From Fimbriimonadaceae bacterium (GTDB lineage: Bacteria > Armatimonadota > UBA10988): DNA of 64,000 nt. The notes beneath the pieces are model-generated. The model saw only the letters and a list, made by a program, of their open reading frames with translations, made no database searches and was not told the origin of the DNA. The position numbers were made by a program, and so were the translations under genes. Location of the stretch: assembly GCA_020850355.1 (NCBI GenBank), contig JADZEX010000050.1:186001-250000 (forward strand). Direction: 5' to 3'. Positions 32,326 to 40,972 of the stretch are shown here, piece after piece (the stretch's first letter is position 1; every line of letters begins with the position of its first letter).

Positions 32326-33708
32326 ATGGCGCAGGGCGCGAGCAGCAGCGGAACCGAACACGGTGGGCTACTACGCACGATGGGCCTCGGGGCGCTGGCG
32401 ATCTACGGCATCGGCGACATGCTCGGAGCCGGCGTCTACGGCCTGATGGGCAAAGCCGCCGGGACGATGGGCAACGCCGTCTGGCTGGCCTTTGCCGTCA
32501 GCATGGTGGCGGCGCTGCTGACCGGCCTGTCCTACGCCTCGCTGGGCTCACGCTACCCGCGCGCCGCGGGCGCCGCCTACATCACCCAGCGCGCCTTCGG
32601 GTTCGCCTTCCTGAGCTACGTGATCGGCCTCGCCGTGATGGCCAGCGGGTTGACCAGCATGGCGACCCAGTCGCGGGTCTTCGCCGAGTACAGCGGCAAG
32701 CTCCTCGGCGAGCTGCCGCCGCATGCCTTCACGCCACTGGTGGTGGCCTTCATCGCGGCGATGACGCTGATCAACTTCTGGGGGATCAAGGAGTCGACCT
32801 GGCTCAACCTGGTCTGCACCGCGGTCGAGGTCAGCGGCCTGTTGATCGTGCTGCTGGTCGGCGTGCGTTACTGGGGCAGCGTCAATCTGCTGGAGGTCCC
32901 GCCCGCCGCAGACGGCACGCCGGGGCAGCTCGGCTTCACGCTGCTGCTGTCGGGCGCGGTGCTCACCTTCTACAGCTTCATCGGCTTCGAGGACATGCTG
33001 AACGTCGTCGAGGAGGTCAAGGACCCGGTCCGCACCTTCCCGCGGGCGGTGGTGCTGGCGCTCGCGGCGGTGACCGTGAGCTACATGGCGATCGCCGTGA
33101 CCGCGGTCAGTGTCGTGCCGTGGGCCGAGCTGCAGGAGAGCAAGCAGCCGCTGGTCGACGTCGTGACCCGCGCCGCGCCGTGGTTCCCGCCGCGGCTCTA
33201 CTCGCTGATTGCGCTCTTCGCGATCACCAACACGATGCTGCTGAACTACATCATGGGCAGCCGGCTGGCCTACGGGATGGCTCAGCAGGGCCTGCTGCCG
33301 CGCTGGATCGGCGCGATCCACCCGACCCGGCGGACGCCGCACCGGGCGATTCTGGTGCTGATGGCGATCGTCCTGGTGCTGGCGCTGGTGGGCGACATCA
33401 AGGACCTCGCGCGGGCCACCAGCATCTTGCTGCTGAGCGTCTTCATCTTGGTCAACACCGCGCTGTTGGTGCTGCAGCGGCGGCCCGGCGAACCGCGCGG
33501 CAGCTTCGAGGTACCGGCGGTGGTGCCGGCCGGCGGGATTCTGGTCTGCGCCACGATGCTCTACCACGCCAAGTGGCCGGAGGTGCGCATCGCGCTGTTC
33601 CTGCTGGCGGGCATCGCGCTGCTCTACCTGTGGGTCCGTCCCCGCCATCTGAGCGCCGCGACGCTGGCCGAACTCAGCGACGAGCTGCCCGGCGACCCGC
33701 GGTCGTGA
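32326..33708 (+). CDS. APC-superfamily amino acid permease
   Basis: 460 aa with about twelve hydrophobic segments and the APC start motif GLGALAIYGIGDMLGAGVYG, in which the unwound first helix binds substrate. GFEDMLNVVEEVKDPVRTFP is the typical helix 6 to loop 7 signature of the AA_permease_2 group, and SRLAYGMAQQGLLPRWIGAI is the helix 8 region. Inner-membrane uptake of an amino acid or related compound is the likely role; the substrate cannot be told. It follows hisS by 34 bases with its own GGGAGGG site and may be co-transcribed. No regulatory element was seen in between. Confidence 0.85.
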   Translation: MAQGASSSGTEHGGLLRTMGLGALAIYGIGDMLGAGVYGLMGKAAGTMGNAVWLAFAVSMVAALLTGLSYASLGSRYPRAAGAAYITQRAFGFAFLSYVIGLAVMASGLTSMATQSRVFAEYSGKLLGELPPHAFTPLVVAFIAAMTLINFWGIKESTWLNLVCTAVEVSGLLIVLLVGVRYWGSVNLLEVPPAADGTPGQLGFTLLLSGAVLTFYSFIGFEDMLNVVEEVKDPVRTFPRAVVLALAAVTVSYMAIAVTAVSVVPWAELQESKQPLVDVVTRAAPWFPPRLYSLIALFAITNTMLLNYIMGSRLAYGMAQQGLLPRWIGAIHPTRRTPHRAILVLMAIVLVLALVGDIKDLARATSILLLSVFILVNTALLVLQRRPGEPRGSFEVPAVVPAGGILVCATMLYHAKWPEVRIALFLLAGIALLYLWVRPRHLSAATLAELSDELPGDPRS

Positions 33709-33718
33709 GCCGTGCCCA

Positions 33719-33748
33719 TTGCCGGCAGCGGCGCGCCTGTGCTATCGT
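33719..33748 (+). promoter_or_regulatory. Promoter of the DUF6785-like gene (candidate leaderless start)
   Basis: TTGCCG (33719-33724), an 18-base spacer, then TATCGT (33743-33748). The expected transcription start, about seven bases on, coincides with the ATG at 33755. No Shine-Dalgarno sequence precedes that ATG. Confidence 0.4.
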
Positions 33749-33754
33749 CCGGGC

Positions 33755-35677
33755 ATGACGGATCGCCCCACCCCGCCGCGACCGAACCCCGGTGTGACCT
33801 GGCGCTCGCTGCTGCTCGCGGCAGTGCTGGTGCCGCTCAACATCCACTGGGTGACCGTCGTCGAGGTCCGCTGGTATAGCCTCGACGGCGCCGAGTTGCC
33901 GCTCTTTGTGACGCCGGTCTTCATGCTCTTCGTGCTGGTGCTGCTGAACCTGGCCGTCGGCCGGCTGCGGCGCTCCTGGGCGCTGACGCAGGGCGAGTTG
34001 CTGGCGACCTACATCGCGGTGGTGATCAGTTGCACCATCGCCGGGCACGACTGGTGGCAGAACTTCTTCGGGGCGGCTTCCCACCCGTTCTACTTCGCGA
34101 CCGCCGAGAACGGCTGGGAGGCGCGCTTCTTCCAGTACCTGCCGGAGTGGTCCGCGGTCCGCAACCAGGACGTGCTGAAGGGCTTCTACCAGGGCAACAC
34201 CCCGCTCAGCGCGGAGATCTGGCAGGCCTGGGCAATACCGTTGCTGGTCTGGGGCTGGCTGACCGTGGTGGTGGTGGCGATGATGCTCTGCATCAACGTG
34301 ATCCTGCGCCGGCAGTGGACCGAGAACGAGCGGCTGACCTACCCGATCGTGCAGTTGCCGCTGGCGCTGACGGAAGAGTCGGGCCGGCTGCTGCTGCGCA
34401 CGCCGGCGCTCTGGTACGGCTTCACGGTGGCCTTCGGCATCGGGCTGCTAGCCGGCGCCAATCTCTTGCTGCCGTCGCTGCCGTACCTCAATGTCAAGCA
34501 GTTCGACCTCCACATCTGGCTGACCGGCCGGCCCTGGGACTACGTCGGCACGGCCAACATCTCGTTCTACCCGTTCATGATCGGCCTGGCCTACTTCCTG
34601 CCGCTCGACCTGGCCTTCTCGTGCTGGTTCTTCTATGTCGTGCGGATGGCCGAGCAGATGATCGGCGGCCTCGCCGGAGGTGACACCGGCCGGTTCTTCC
34701 CGCGGCTGCCCGAGCAGAGCGCCGGCGGCTGGCTGGCCCTGGCCTTCATTGCCCTGTGGGGTTCGCGCGACTACTTGCGCGGCGTCTGGCAGCAGGTCGT
34801 CAGCGGGCGGATGCTCTCGGAGGAGCCGCTGACCTACCGTACCGCGGTGGTCGGCTTCCTGCTCGGCCTGGCCTTCCTGGTCTGGTGGACCGGCCTGTTC
34901 GGCGTCGGCCTCGGCACGGCGCTGTTCTTCTGGCTGCTGTTCTTCGCGCTCAGCCTGGCGATGACCCGCGTCCGGGCCGAGCTCGGCTCGCCGCACGAGA
35001 TCTACTTCGTCAACCCGCGCCGGATCATGATGAACTTCTGCGGCACCTCGGGCTTCACGCCGCAGGAGCTGACCTTCCTGAGCGTCAGTTACTGGTTCAA
35101 CCGCTGCTACCGCTGCCACCCGATGCCGCCGCAGCTCGAGGCCTTCAAGATGGCCGAGAACGACCGCCTCAACGCCCGGCGGCTGCTGTGGGTGATCCTC
35201 GCGGTGACCGCCCTGGCGCTGGTGGCGGCGAGCTATAGCAACCTGGCGGTCTGCTACGCCGACGGCGCCGCGGCGCAGTGCCGGGGCTTCAAGCGCTGGG
35301 TCGGGCAGGAGAGCTACCAGGACCTCAGCCGCTGGCTGGAGATCCCCGAACGCTGGGATGTGCGCGGGACCTTCTGGCTGCTGGGCAGCTTCGCGTCGAC
35401 GGTTTGGTGCAACGCGATGCGGCGGCAGTTCCTGTGGTGGCCGTTCCACCCCGCCGGCTACCCGCTGGCCGTCAGCTTCGCGATGGACTACTTCTGGTTC
35501 GCGGTCTTCGTGGCCTGGCTGCTGAAGTGGACGGTCCTCAAGATCGGCGGGATGCGGCTCTACCGGCAGGGCATTCCGTTCGCCCTGGGCCTGATCCTGG
35601 GTGACTACACGATCGGCTCGATCTGGGCCATCGTCGGGCCGGCGCTGAAGATTCTGACCTACAAGATCTTCATCTGA
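33755..35677 (+). CDS. DUF6785/DUF6784-type polytopic membrane protein
   Basis: About 640 aa with a dozen or so hydrophobic segments, a periplasmic loop with many aromatic residues, and the segment RVRAELGSPHEIYFVNPRR followed by CGTSGFTPQEL. The pattern (N-terminal LVPLNIHWVTVVEVRWYS, QGELLATYIAVVISCTIAG) matches the DUF6785/6784 family common in Armatimonadota and related phyla. That family is distantly reminiscent of oligopeptide transporters. Substrate and direction are unknown. The ATG at 33755 is preferred over an upstream start because of the promoter position. It converges on the small genes at 35679-36425. Confidence 0.7.
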   Translation: MTDRPTPPRPNPGVTWRSLLLAAVLVPLNIHWVTVVEVRWYSLDGAELPLFVTPVFMLFVLVLLNLAVGRLRRSWALTQGELLATYIAVVISCTIAGHDWWQNFFGAASHPFYFATAENGWEARFFQYLPEWSAVRNQDVLKGFYQGNTPLSAEIWQAWAIPLLVWGWLTVVVVAMMLCINVILRRQWTENERLTYPIVQLPLALTEESGRLLLRTPALWYGFTVAFGIGLLAGANLLLPSLPYLNVKQFDLHIWLTGRPWDYVGTANISFYPFMIGLAYFLPLDLAFSCWFFYVVRMAEQMIGGLAGGDTGRFFPRLPEQSAGGWLALAFIALWGSRDYLRGVWQQVVSGRMLSEEPLTYRTAVVGFLLGLAFLVWWTGLFGVGLGTALFFWLLFFALSLAMTRVRAELGSPHEIYFVNPRRIMMNFCGTSGFTPQELTFLSVSYWFNRCYRCHPMPPQLEAFKMAENDRLNARRLLWVILAVTALALVAASYSNLAVCYADGAAAQCRGFKRWVGQESYQDLSRWLEIPERWDVRGTFWLLGSFASTVWCNAMRRQFLWWPFHPAGYPLAVSFAMDYFWFAVFVAWLLKWTVLKIGGMRLYRQGIPFALGLILGDYTIGSIWAIVGPALKILTYKIFI

Positions 35678-35678
35678 C

Positions 35679-35861
35679 CTACTCCTGCAACTCCCGCGAC
35701 GGCGCCTGGCACTCGCTTGGAGGCGTGCCTGTCTCAGAACGGAGCGGCCTGTCACGGTTTGCCTCGGCCGTCGACAGCACGAACCGGATGTACTGCTGCC
35801 GGACCGGTTCGTAGGTGGCGGCGGTGATCGGTGGCTGAGACTTCGGCGCCTGCTCACGCAT
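35679..35861 (-). CDS. Small hypothetical protein (60 aa)
   Basis: A 60-residue hydrophilic protein starting MREQAPKSQPPITAATYEPV and continuing RQQYIRFVLSTAEANRDRPL. The ATG at 35861 follows an AGAGAG stretch. A longer version from a GTG at 35909 is possible. It sits 48 bases after the 35910-36425 gene on the same strand. Local base composition is less GC-rich than the flanks, which fits acquired DNA. No family recognised; it could be spurious. Confidence 0.35.
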   Translation of the reverse strand: MREQAPKSQPPITAATYEPVRQQYIRFVLSTAEANRDRPLRSETGTPPSECQAPSRELQE

Positions 35862-35909
35862 CTCTCTGCTTCGTTGCGGGAATCCCTTCCAGTGTGTGAC
35901 AGTTCGCAC

Positions 35910-36425
35910 TCACGGCGTGTCGCCCTCCTCGGGACTGCGGAGTAACGGCCCCATGATCTTCGTCGCCTCTACGTCGACCTGGAGGTACGAGTACGGCACG
36001 AGCGGGGTGCGCAGGCGCGCGTGTTGCGAAGCGGTCCACGGCAGCAGGTCGCCGCCCTCTTGGCGCTTGAGCTTGTAGCCCGAGCCCAGCCCGAGACTGA
36101 ACAAGTCGAGGAAGCGCCGCGGGCCGACGCCTACGAAGGGCCGAAACACCACCTTCCGCGGGGTTCCGGATGAGATCGTGTCCAAGGCAGGTGTGCCCGC
36201 CTCGATCAGCTCAACTGAATCGTCATGCAGATCAGGGTGGTCAGCCCTGTTCTCAAGGTCCATCGAGCCGATGATGGCCTCGGAGACCCGGACCGGCTGG
36301 AGCGCATATCCGTGGTCCTCCAGAGCGGAGCGGAGGATCTCCTCGAGCCACTCCAAAGGCGTGCCCACTGGGGCCACAAGTCCCAGCACCAGTTCGGAGT
36401 TGGCGTATGACTCGTCGCGGCGCAT
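35910..36425 (-). CDS. Unknown protein; N-terminus resembles antiphage dCTP deaminase-type P-loop domain
   Basis: 171 aa with GAGGA just upstream of the ATG. Residues about 11-50 (ELVLGLVAPVGTPLEWLEEI, then GYALQPVRVSE) resemble the N-terminal P-loop-like domain of antiphage dCMP/dCTP deaminases, which begin ELVxGLVGPVGTDL. The deaminase zinc motifs (HxE, PCxxC) are absent and the protein is far too short. It is either a truncated relative or a distinct small protein. The C-terminal half (VVFRPFVGVGPRRFLDLFSL, YSYLQVDVEATKI) is unassigned. It lies in a convergent gap with lower GC, an insertion-tolerant spot. Confidence 0.45.
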   Translation of the reverse strand: MRRDESYANSELVLGLVAPVGTPLEWLEEILRSALEDHGYALQPVRVSEAIIGSMDLENRADHPDLHDDSVELIEAGTPALDTISSGTPRKVVFRPFVGVGPRRFLDLFSLGLGSGYKLKRQEGGDLLPWTASQHARLRTPLVPYSYLQVDVEATKIMGPLLRSPEEGDTP

Positions 36426-36574
36426 CCATTCCTCGCAAGGTCGGGAGGTCGCTCCTGCGGCTCCTTACATCCTACGACACATTCCCTGGCTTCCAGTTTC
36501 GCAGCGTTCATGCCTTGCGATACGGCGTTGCCCTGGCTTGGTAATCGCGCATTGGGGAAAGTCGGGTCCAGCCC
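36426..36574. other. Intergenic gap
   Basis: 149 bases of lower GC content between the unknown gene and the end of the redox operon. No tRNA, hairpin with T-tract or repeat was found. Confidence 0.5.
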
Positions 36575-37117
36575 TCACACCATCCGGTTGGCGCCGCGCT
36601 TGCGGTACCACCACCACGCCAGCATCGCCAGCAGGCCGGCGATCTGCAGCGCGTAGGTCACTTTGGCGCGCTTGCTGATCAGCACCGGCAGCTCGCCCAC
36701 CGGCACCGCCAGCGCCGCGTTGAGCCGCTGCGCCCCGGCCGGCGTGAGCGGCAGCTCCAGCTCGAGCGTGCGCGGGGCCGCCAGCTCGCGCGCGGCGAAC
36801 TCCAGGCGCACCGTCGCCGTGTCGCCGCTGGCCGTCGCCGTGCGGCGCAGGCTCAGCGGCAGCTCGCGCAGGACCGTCGGCTCCAGCGCGTCGACCGTCA
36901 CCGCGCGCTCGCCGGTGAGCGCGCCGGGCAACGCCCGCACGGTCAGCTCATGCAACGACTCCGGGTAGCTGTGGTAGACCAGCAAGGTCAGCTCGCCGGC
37001 CGGCGCCAGTACGACCAGCGGCGCCGCGGGCTTCACGAAGAACTGGTCCCAGGCCGGGAACTGCGTCACGGGCGGGGCCAGCAGCAGCAGCGTGGTCAGC
37101 GTCTCAAGCAGCCCCAC
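36575..37117 (-). CDS. Small bitopic membrane protein, last gene of the redox operon
   Basis: About 180 aa from a GTG at 37117 that lies inside the end of the activator gene, with GGAG upstream. The N-terminus is hydrophobic (LLETLTTLLLLAPPV), and the middle is a beta-rich extracytoplasmic region that reads like an Ig-like domain. A C-terminal membrane helix (YALQIAGLLAMLAWWWY) is followed by basic RKRG. No cysteines suggest that it carries no cofactor. Co-translation with the ATP-dependent activator implies a part in the same membrane-linked process, perhaps as an assembly or anchoring subunit. No family recognised. Confidence 0.6.
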   Translation of the reverse strand: MGLLETLTTLLLLAPPVTQFPAWDQFFVKPAAPLVVLAPAGELTLLVYHSYPESLHELTVRALPGALTGERAVTVDALEPTVLRELPLSLRRTATASGDTATVRLEFAARELAAPRTLELELPLTPAGAQRLNAALAVPVGELPVLISKRAKVTYALQIAGLLAMLAWWWYRKRGANRMV

Positions 37118-37892
37118 GGTGGTTCTCCAGCCCGAGCAGCGCCGCGCCATAGGCGCCGACCAGTTGCGGCTCGGCCGGCACGTTGGCGGTCACTCCCAGC
37201 AACCGCTCGATCGCCCGGACCAGGCCGCTGTTGAGGGCGCCACCGCCGGTGCAGGTCACCTCCGGCGCCACGCCGACGCGTTGCGCCAGCGACCGGACCC
37301 GCTCGGCCGCCGCGCTGCAGAGGCCGGCCGCGATGTTGGCGACCGGTTCCTCCCGAGCGACCAGCGAGACCACCTCGCTCTCAGCGAAGACGGTACACAT
37401 GTTGCTCAGACCAACGGCCCGCTGCGCCTCCAGGGCGAGCGGCCCAAGATCGTCGAGATCGATCTCCAGGGCGCGCGCCATCACTTCGAAGAACCGCCCG
37501 GTGCCGGCGGCGCACTTGTCGTTCATCGCGAAGTCGATCACCTTGCCGCCCGGCGCCAGGCGAATCGCCTTGCAGTCCTGCCCCCCGACATCGAGCACGA
37601 GCTGGGTCTGCGGAAACAGCGCCACCGCACCGCGGGCGTGGCAGGTGATCTCGGTCACCGCGCTGGTCCGCCCGTCGACGCGCTCGCGGCCGTAGCCGGT
37701 CGCCACGATGGCTGTCAGGTCGGCGGCGTTGAGGCCCGCCTTGCCGATCACCTGCAACAGCGCCCGTTCCGAGGCCAGCCGCGACCGGGCACCGGTCAGC
37801 ACGACCTCGCTGTGGCACAGCGCGCCGCGGTCGTTGATCAGCACCGCGGCGCAGGTCAGTGAGCCGCTGTCGATTCCGGCGTACCAGCCCAT
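37104..37892 (-). CDS. ATP-dependent activator of a 2-hydroxyacyl-CoA dehydratase/double-cubane-cluster protein
   Basis: About 262 aa from the ATG at 37892 (GAGGGAG site). An ASKHA-fold ATPase of the BadF/BcrAD/HgdC group: phosphate-1 motif GIDSGSLTCAAV at the N-terminus, LVLDVGGQDCKAI, the cluster-binding NDKCAAGTGRFFEV, the second cysteine in NMCTVFAESEV, and CTGGGALNSGLV near the C-terminus. A homodimer holds one [4Fe-4S] cluster between subunits. ATP hydrolysis drives low-potential electron transfer to the partner. The partner gene lies directly upstream (37912-39048), the usual enzyme-reductase pairing. Oxygen-sensitive and cytoplasmic by family precedent. Confidence 0.9.
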   Translation of the reverse strand: MGWYAGIDSGSLTCAAVLINDRGALCHSEVVLTGARSRLASERALLQVIGKAGLNAADLTAIVATGYGRERVDGRTSAVTEITCHARGAVALFPQTQLVLDVGGQDCKAIRLAPGGKVIDFAMNDKCAAGTGRFFEVMARALEIDLDDLGPLALEAQRAVGLSNMCTVFAESEVVSLVAREEPVANIAAGLCSAAAERVRSLAQRVGVAPEVTCTGGGALNSGLVRAIERLLGVTANVPAEPQLVGAYGAALLGLENHRGAA

Positions 37893-37911
37893 GCGCGCTC
37901 CCTCGCGGCGG

Positions 37912-39048
37912 TCAGCCGCGCAGCATCTCCACAAACGCCTCGACGCGGGTCTGCAACTGCCCGCGGTCTTCGGCACTGAAGTCGGTCGAAACGCTCAACA
38001 TCGGCAGGCCCCGCGCGCGCAGCGTCTGCTGCATCGCCTGGGCTTCCATCTCAAACAGCGCGCAGAGCCGCAGGCAGTGGTAGACCACGCCGTCGACGCG
38101 GTGCGTCGTCGCCAGCTCCTGCACGCGGTTGAGCCGGTCGGTGCCATCCACGAAACAGGGACAGGTGGTCGGCAGCAGGCACTTCTCGGCGACCGCGTCG
38201 AGGAGCGCCGGGAGGCTCGTCTCGCGCAGTTCGACCGGCTGGTAGACGCGCTGCGTGCCGGAGCAGAACTCGTCGATCACCACCCGCGCGCCGTCCGCTT
38301 CGGCCAGCTCAATCAACTTGTGGTTCGGCCAGATCAGCGGCGCGCCGGTCAGCAGCAGCCGCACCGGCCGGACCGCCGGCGCCGGCGGCGGGGACTGCTC
38401 CAGCCGCTCGCAGAGCGCCTCGAGCTGCGTGGTCCAGCGGCCGACGTCGTCGGTGAACGAGGCCTGGGTCACGAACAGGGCGTCCTGCCCGGTGATCCGC
38501 GGCGGGTCGGCGGCGCGCAGGGCCAGGAAGCGGCGGAACACGCGGTGCCGGCGGTTGATCAGGTCCATCGCCTGGCGTAGCGCGGCGCGGGTCAGCGGGG
38601 TGCCGGTCAGCCGTTCGATCACCGGCACCAGGTCGCGGATCTGGGTCTTCCAGAAGGCCTGCGCGCTGGGGCTCTCTTTGCGCGGCGGCAGGTCCAGCAC
38701 ATGGACCGGCTTGAACTGCCCCAGCACCGGGCCGAGCTTCTTCTTGGCGTCGCAGGGCGTCGGCAAGATCAGCAGGTCGGCCCGCCCGCACAGCCCGTCG
38801 CCGCGCTGCACGCGACCGGCCGCCGACTTGGCCACCGCGCACAGGTCGCGGGGCAGGATCGCCTCGGCCGCGCGCTCGGCCGCGGCGTCGCCCGAACACA
38901 GCCGCACGGGCACCGCGCCGCAGGCCAGCAGCAGCTCCTCGGGCACAAAGTTGCAGTAGCAGCCGACGACGCGGCCGTGGTAGCCCGCCAGCTCACGCTC
39001 GCGGCGGTCGGTGGTGACGATCTCCCGGAAGTACTGCAGCTCGTCCAT
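37912..39048 (-). CDS. HgdB/double-cubane-cluster-type iron-sulfur protein
   Basis: About 378 aa from the ATG at 39048 (GGGAG site; a GTG four codons upstream is the alternative). It belongs to the 2-hydroxyacyl-CoA dehydratase D-component family (HgdB, FldB/C, YjiM). Cysteines lie where clusters are bound: CYCNFVPEELLLACGA (residues about 30-45), LPTPCDAKKKLGP, TTCPCFVDG and VVYHCLRLCALFEMEAQ. A single catalytic-type subunit beside one activator, rather than an alpha/beta pair with CoA-transferase, is the arrangement of double-cubane [8Fe-9S] cluster proteins. Those reduce small molecules such as acetylene. No CoA-transferase or fermentation gene is nearby, so I favour the double-cubane reading. 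The physiological substrate is unknown. Confidence 0.8.
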   Translation of the reverse strand: MDELQYFREIVTTDRRERELAGYHGRVVGCYCNFVPEELLLACGAVPVRLCSGDAAAERAAEAILPRDLCAVAKSAAGRVQRGDGLCGRADLLILPTPCDAKKKLGPVLGQFKPVHVLDLPPRKESPSAQAFWKTQIRDLVPVIERLTGTPLTRAALRQAMDLINRRHRVFRRFLALRAADPPRITGQDALFVTQASFTDDVGRWTTQLEALCERLEQSPPPAPAVRPVRLLLTGAPLIWPNHKLIELAEADGARVVIDEFCSGTQRVYQPVELRETSLPALLDAVAEKCLLPTTCPCFVDGTDRLNRVQELATTHRVDGVVYHCLRLCALFEMEAQAMQQTLRARGLPMLSVSTDFSAEDRGQLQTRVEAFVEMLRG

Positions 39049-39060
39049 CGAATCTCCCAC

Positions 39061-40050
39061 TTACGACCGCAGGATCCGCCGGCCAAGGAACTTCAACTCC
39101 AGGCAGCCGGGCTCGGGGCAGTCCTCCAAGCAGGTCAGGCAGAGCTGGCACTCTGGCGCCGTGACCACCGGCCGGCGGCGCTCCAGGTAGACGTCGTCCA
39201 GGTCGAGCACACAACTTCGGCGGCAGGTACCGCACGAGGTACACTTCTGCGCCGACTTCTCCAGCGTCAGCAGCGCCCCGCGGTTGAAGTACCCGACCAG
39301 CGCCCCGATGGCGCAGATCCGGCACCAGAAGCGCGGGATGGCGAAGCTTAGGAAAAACAGCCCGAAGCAGAACCAGCCGAGCACCGTCAGAAACATCGTG
39401 ATGCTGTTGGTGTTGTCGGTCCAGCAGGGGTTGACCAGACCGAGCGGCGGGTAGCCCAACCGGGCCGGGCAGATCTGGCAGTAGATCAGGAACAGCGCGT
39501 CGTTGGCGCCCTGCCCCAGCCAGGGGTAACCGATCAGCACGGAGACGACCACCGTGAACCAGACCAGGAAGTGGCGCAGGTAGAACAGGAAGCGCTCCCA
39601 CCGTGGGGTGAGGTGGATCTGTCTCCAACGGGTCAGCTTCCGCAGCCAGGTCATCGCGTCCATCAGGGCGCCCATCGGACAGATCCAGCCGCACCAGAAG
39701 CGTCCTAGCAGGAGGCATAGCACGACCAGCCAGACGATGTGCGGCAGCATGATCTGCAGCGACGTGCGCCAGGTGAAGTTCTCGCTGAAGAAGTGCAGGA
39801 TGCAGGACTTGAAGAGCCCGCCCTTGGCGGTGAAGCGGCAGGCCAGCGCCGGCAGGTAGAGGTCGACCACGGACTCCTTGCCGGAGACCCAGAGGATCCG
39901 GTTGCGGTTGTAGAGCGTCGTGCGCGGCACGCCGGCCGGGACCTTCGGCAGCGGCGTCTCGTAGTGCCGCGGCCAGATGAAGGCGCCGTACATCAGCAGG
40001 ATGAAGAACACGACTTGCACGGCCCGCCGGGTCACCGTGATGCGGTTCAT
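39061..40050 (-). CDS. Membrane polyferredoxin (NapH/NosR/CcoG-like 4Fe-4S protein)
   Basis: About 329 aa from the ATG at 40050 (GAGGTGG site). Around five hydrophobic segments carry CxxxCP-type motifs at their ends (CGWICPMGALMDA, CRICAIGALVGYF). The C-terminus holds two ferredoxin-like [4Fe-4S] motifs (CTSCGTCRRSCVLDLDD and CQLCLTCLEDCPEPGC). The architecture is that of NapH, NosR and related quinol-linked electron-transfer proteins. Its place directly upstream of the double-cubane gene suggests that it passes electrons between membrane quinone or periplasmic donors and the cytoplasmic iron-sulfur partners. A long periplasmic loop (PRHYETPLPKVPAG) follows the first helix. Confidence 0.85.
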   Translation of the reverse strand: MNRITVTRRAVQVVFFILLMYGAFIWPRHYETPLPKVPAGVPRTTLYNRNRILWVSGKESVVDLYLPALACRFTAKGGLFKSCILHFFSENFTWRTSLQIMLPHIVWLVVLCLLLGRFWCGWICPMGALMDAMTWLRKLTRWRQIHLTPRWERFLFYLRHFLVWFTVVVSVLIGYPWLGQGANDALFLIYCQICPARLGYPPLGLVNPCWTDNTNSITMFLTVLGWFCFGLFFLSFAIPRFWCRICAIGALVGYFNRGALLTLEKSAQKCTSCGTCRRSCVLDLDDVYLERRRPVVTAPECQLCLTCLEDCPEPGCLELKFLGRRILRS

Positions 40051-40069
40051 CGCCACCTCGCGTCCCGTC

Positions 40070-40972
40070 TCAGCCCGCCGCGGCACTCGTCGCCAGCAGC
40101 GCCAACGCCTCCTGACAGGCCTGCAACGTGCTGGCCTCCAGCGCCAACCCCAGCCGCGGCTGGCCGGCCGGGCCACGGATCGGCCGGACGCCGCTCCAGA
40201 AGCCCGGGTCGAGCTCCTCAAAGGTCCCCGCGGCGCCCCGTGCGGTCGCCTTTTCCGACAGCACCTTGGCGCGATAGGCGGTCAGGGCCTGATCTCGCAG
40301 AGCCTCGCTGGGGTACTCCACCAGCAGCACCCGCAGCGGCCGCGCCGCCAGCTCGCCGGCGGCCAGCAGGGCACTGGTCTCCGGGCCCAGCCCCAGGACG
40401 TTCTCGGTCGAAATGTAGAACAACGCGTCGAGGTTGCTCTGCTGGTGGAAGTACTGCAGCTCGCGCAGCTTCAGCGGCTCCCGCGGCAACGCCGCGGCCA
40501 GCGGCGGGAACGGCTCGCCCGCCGGCAGACAGGTGGCCAGATGCTGCGCGGCTGCCACTGCGAACTGCCGGACCGCCGGTTGGTCGCCCTCCGCCTCCAC
40601 CTTCAGGAAGACCTGCCCCTGCCAGCCGCGCAGCACGCCGTCCTGGTAGCGCGCCGCCTGCAGGCCGGGCACCGCTTCGCCAGCCAGCAGGTTGGAGTCG
40701 ATTCCAAAGGCCTCGGCCGCCGTGGTCATGTCGAACAGATGCACCTGCACCTGCTGCTCGCCAACCTGGTAGGGCGCCACGACCAGCCGGCGGAAGGCGT
40801 ACGTCAGGTAGATCTCGGCCTTGCCATCCATGTAGTCGAAGACCGTCACCGGGTCGTAGATCGAGACTCCGGCGATCCGCCGGGCCCCGCCGATGGTCTC
40901 CGGCAGCCAGGCCGCCGGGACCGGCTCCGCGGCCAGGGCGCAGACGGCTCCCAGCAGGGCGCAGGCCAGCAT
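40070..40972 (-). CDS. Secreted DUF6599-like protein of the redox operon
   Basis: About 300 aa from the ATG at 40972 (GGGAGGG site), which shares one base with the preceding stop. Signal peptide LACALLGAVCALAAEP; the mature protein starts WLPETIGGARRIAGVSIYDP. Features include VFDYMDGKAEIYLTYAFRRL and DMTTAAEAFGIDSN, which resemble the DUF6599 family of exported proteins. Few cysteines are present (one near residue 166 and one near the C-terminus), so a heme or cluster role is not indicated. Operon context implies a periplasmic partner of the polyferredoxin protein. Function not established. Confidence 0.6.
   Translation of the reverse strand: MLACALLGAVCALAAEPVPAAWLPETIGGARRIAGVSIYDPVTVFDYMDGKAEIYLTYAFRRLVVAPYQVGEQQVQVHLFDMTTAAEAFGIDSNLLAGEAVPGLQAARYQDGVLRGWQGQVFLKVEAEGDQPAVRQFAVAAAQHLATCLPAGEPFPPLAAALPREPLKLRELQYFHQQSNLDALFYISTENVLGLGPETSALLAAGELAARPLRVLLVEYPSEALRDQALTAYRAKVLSEKATARGAAGTFEELDPGFWSGVRPIRGPAGQPRLGLALEASTLQACQEALALLATSAAAG

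Noticed and set aside
36206-36511. A 101-codon minus-strand frame overlapping the deaminase-like gene
   Set aside because: It is a different frame of the same strand with no recognisable motif, and the other frame has the better sequence pattern and ribosome site.
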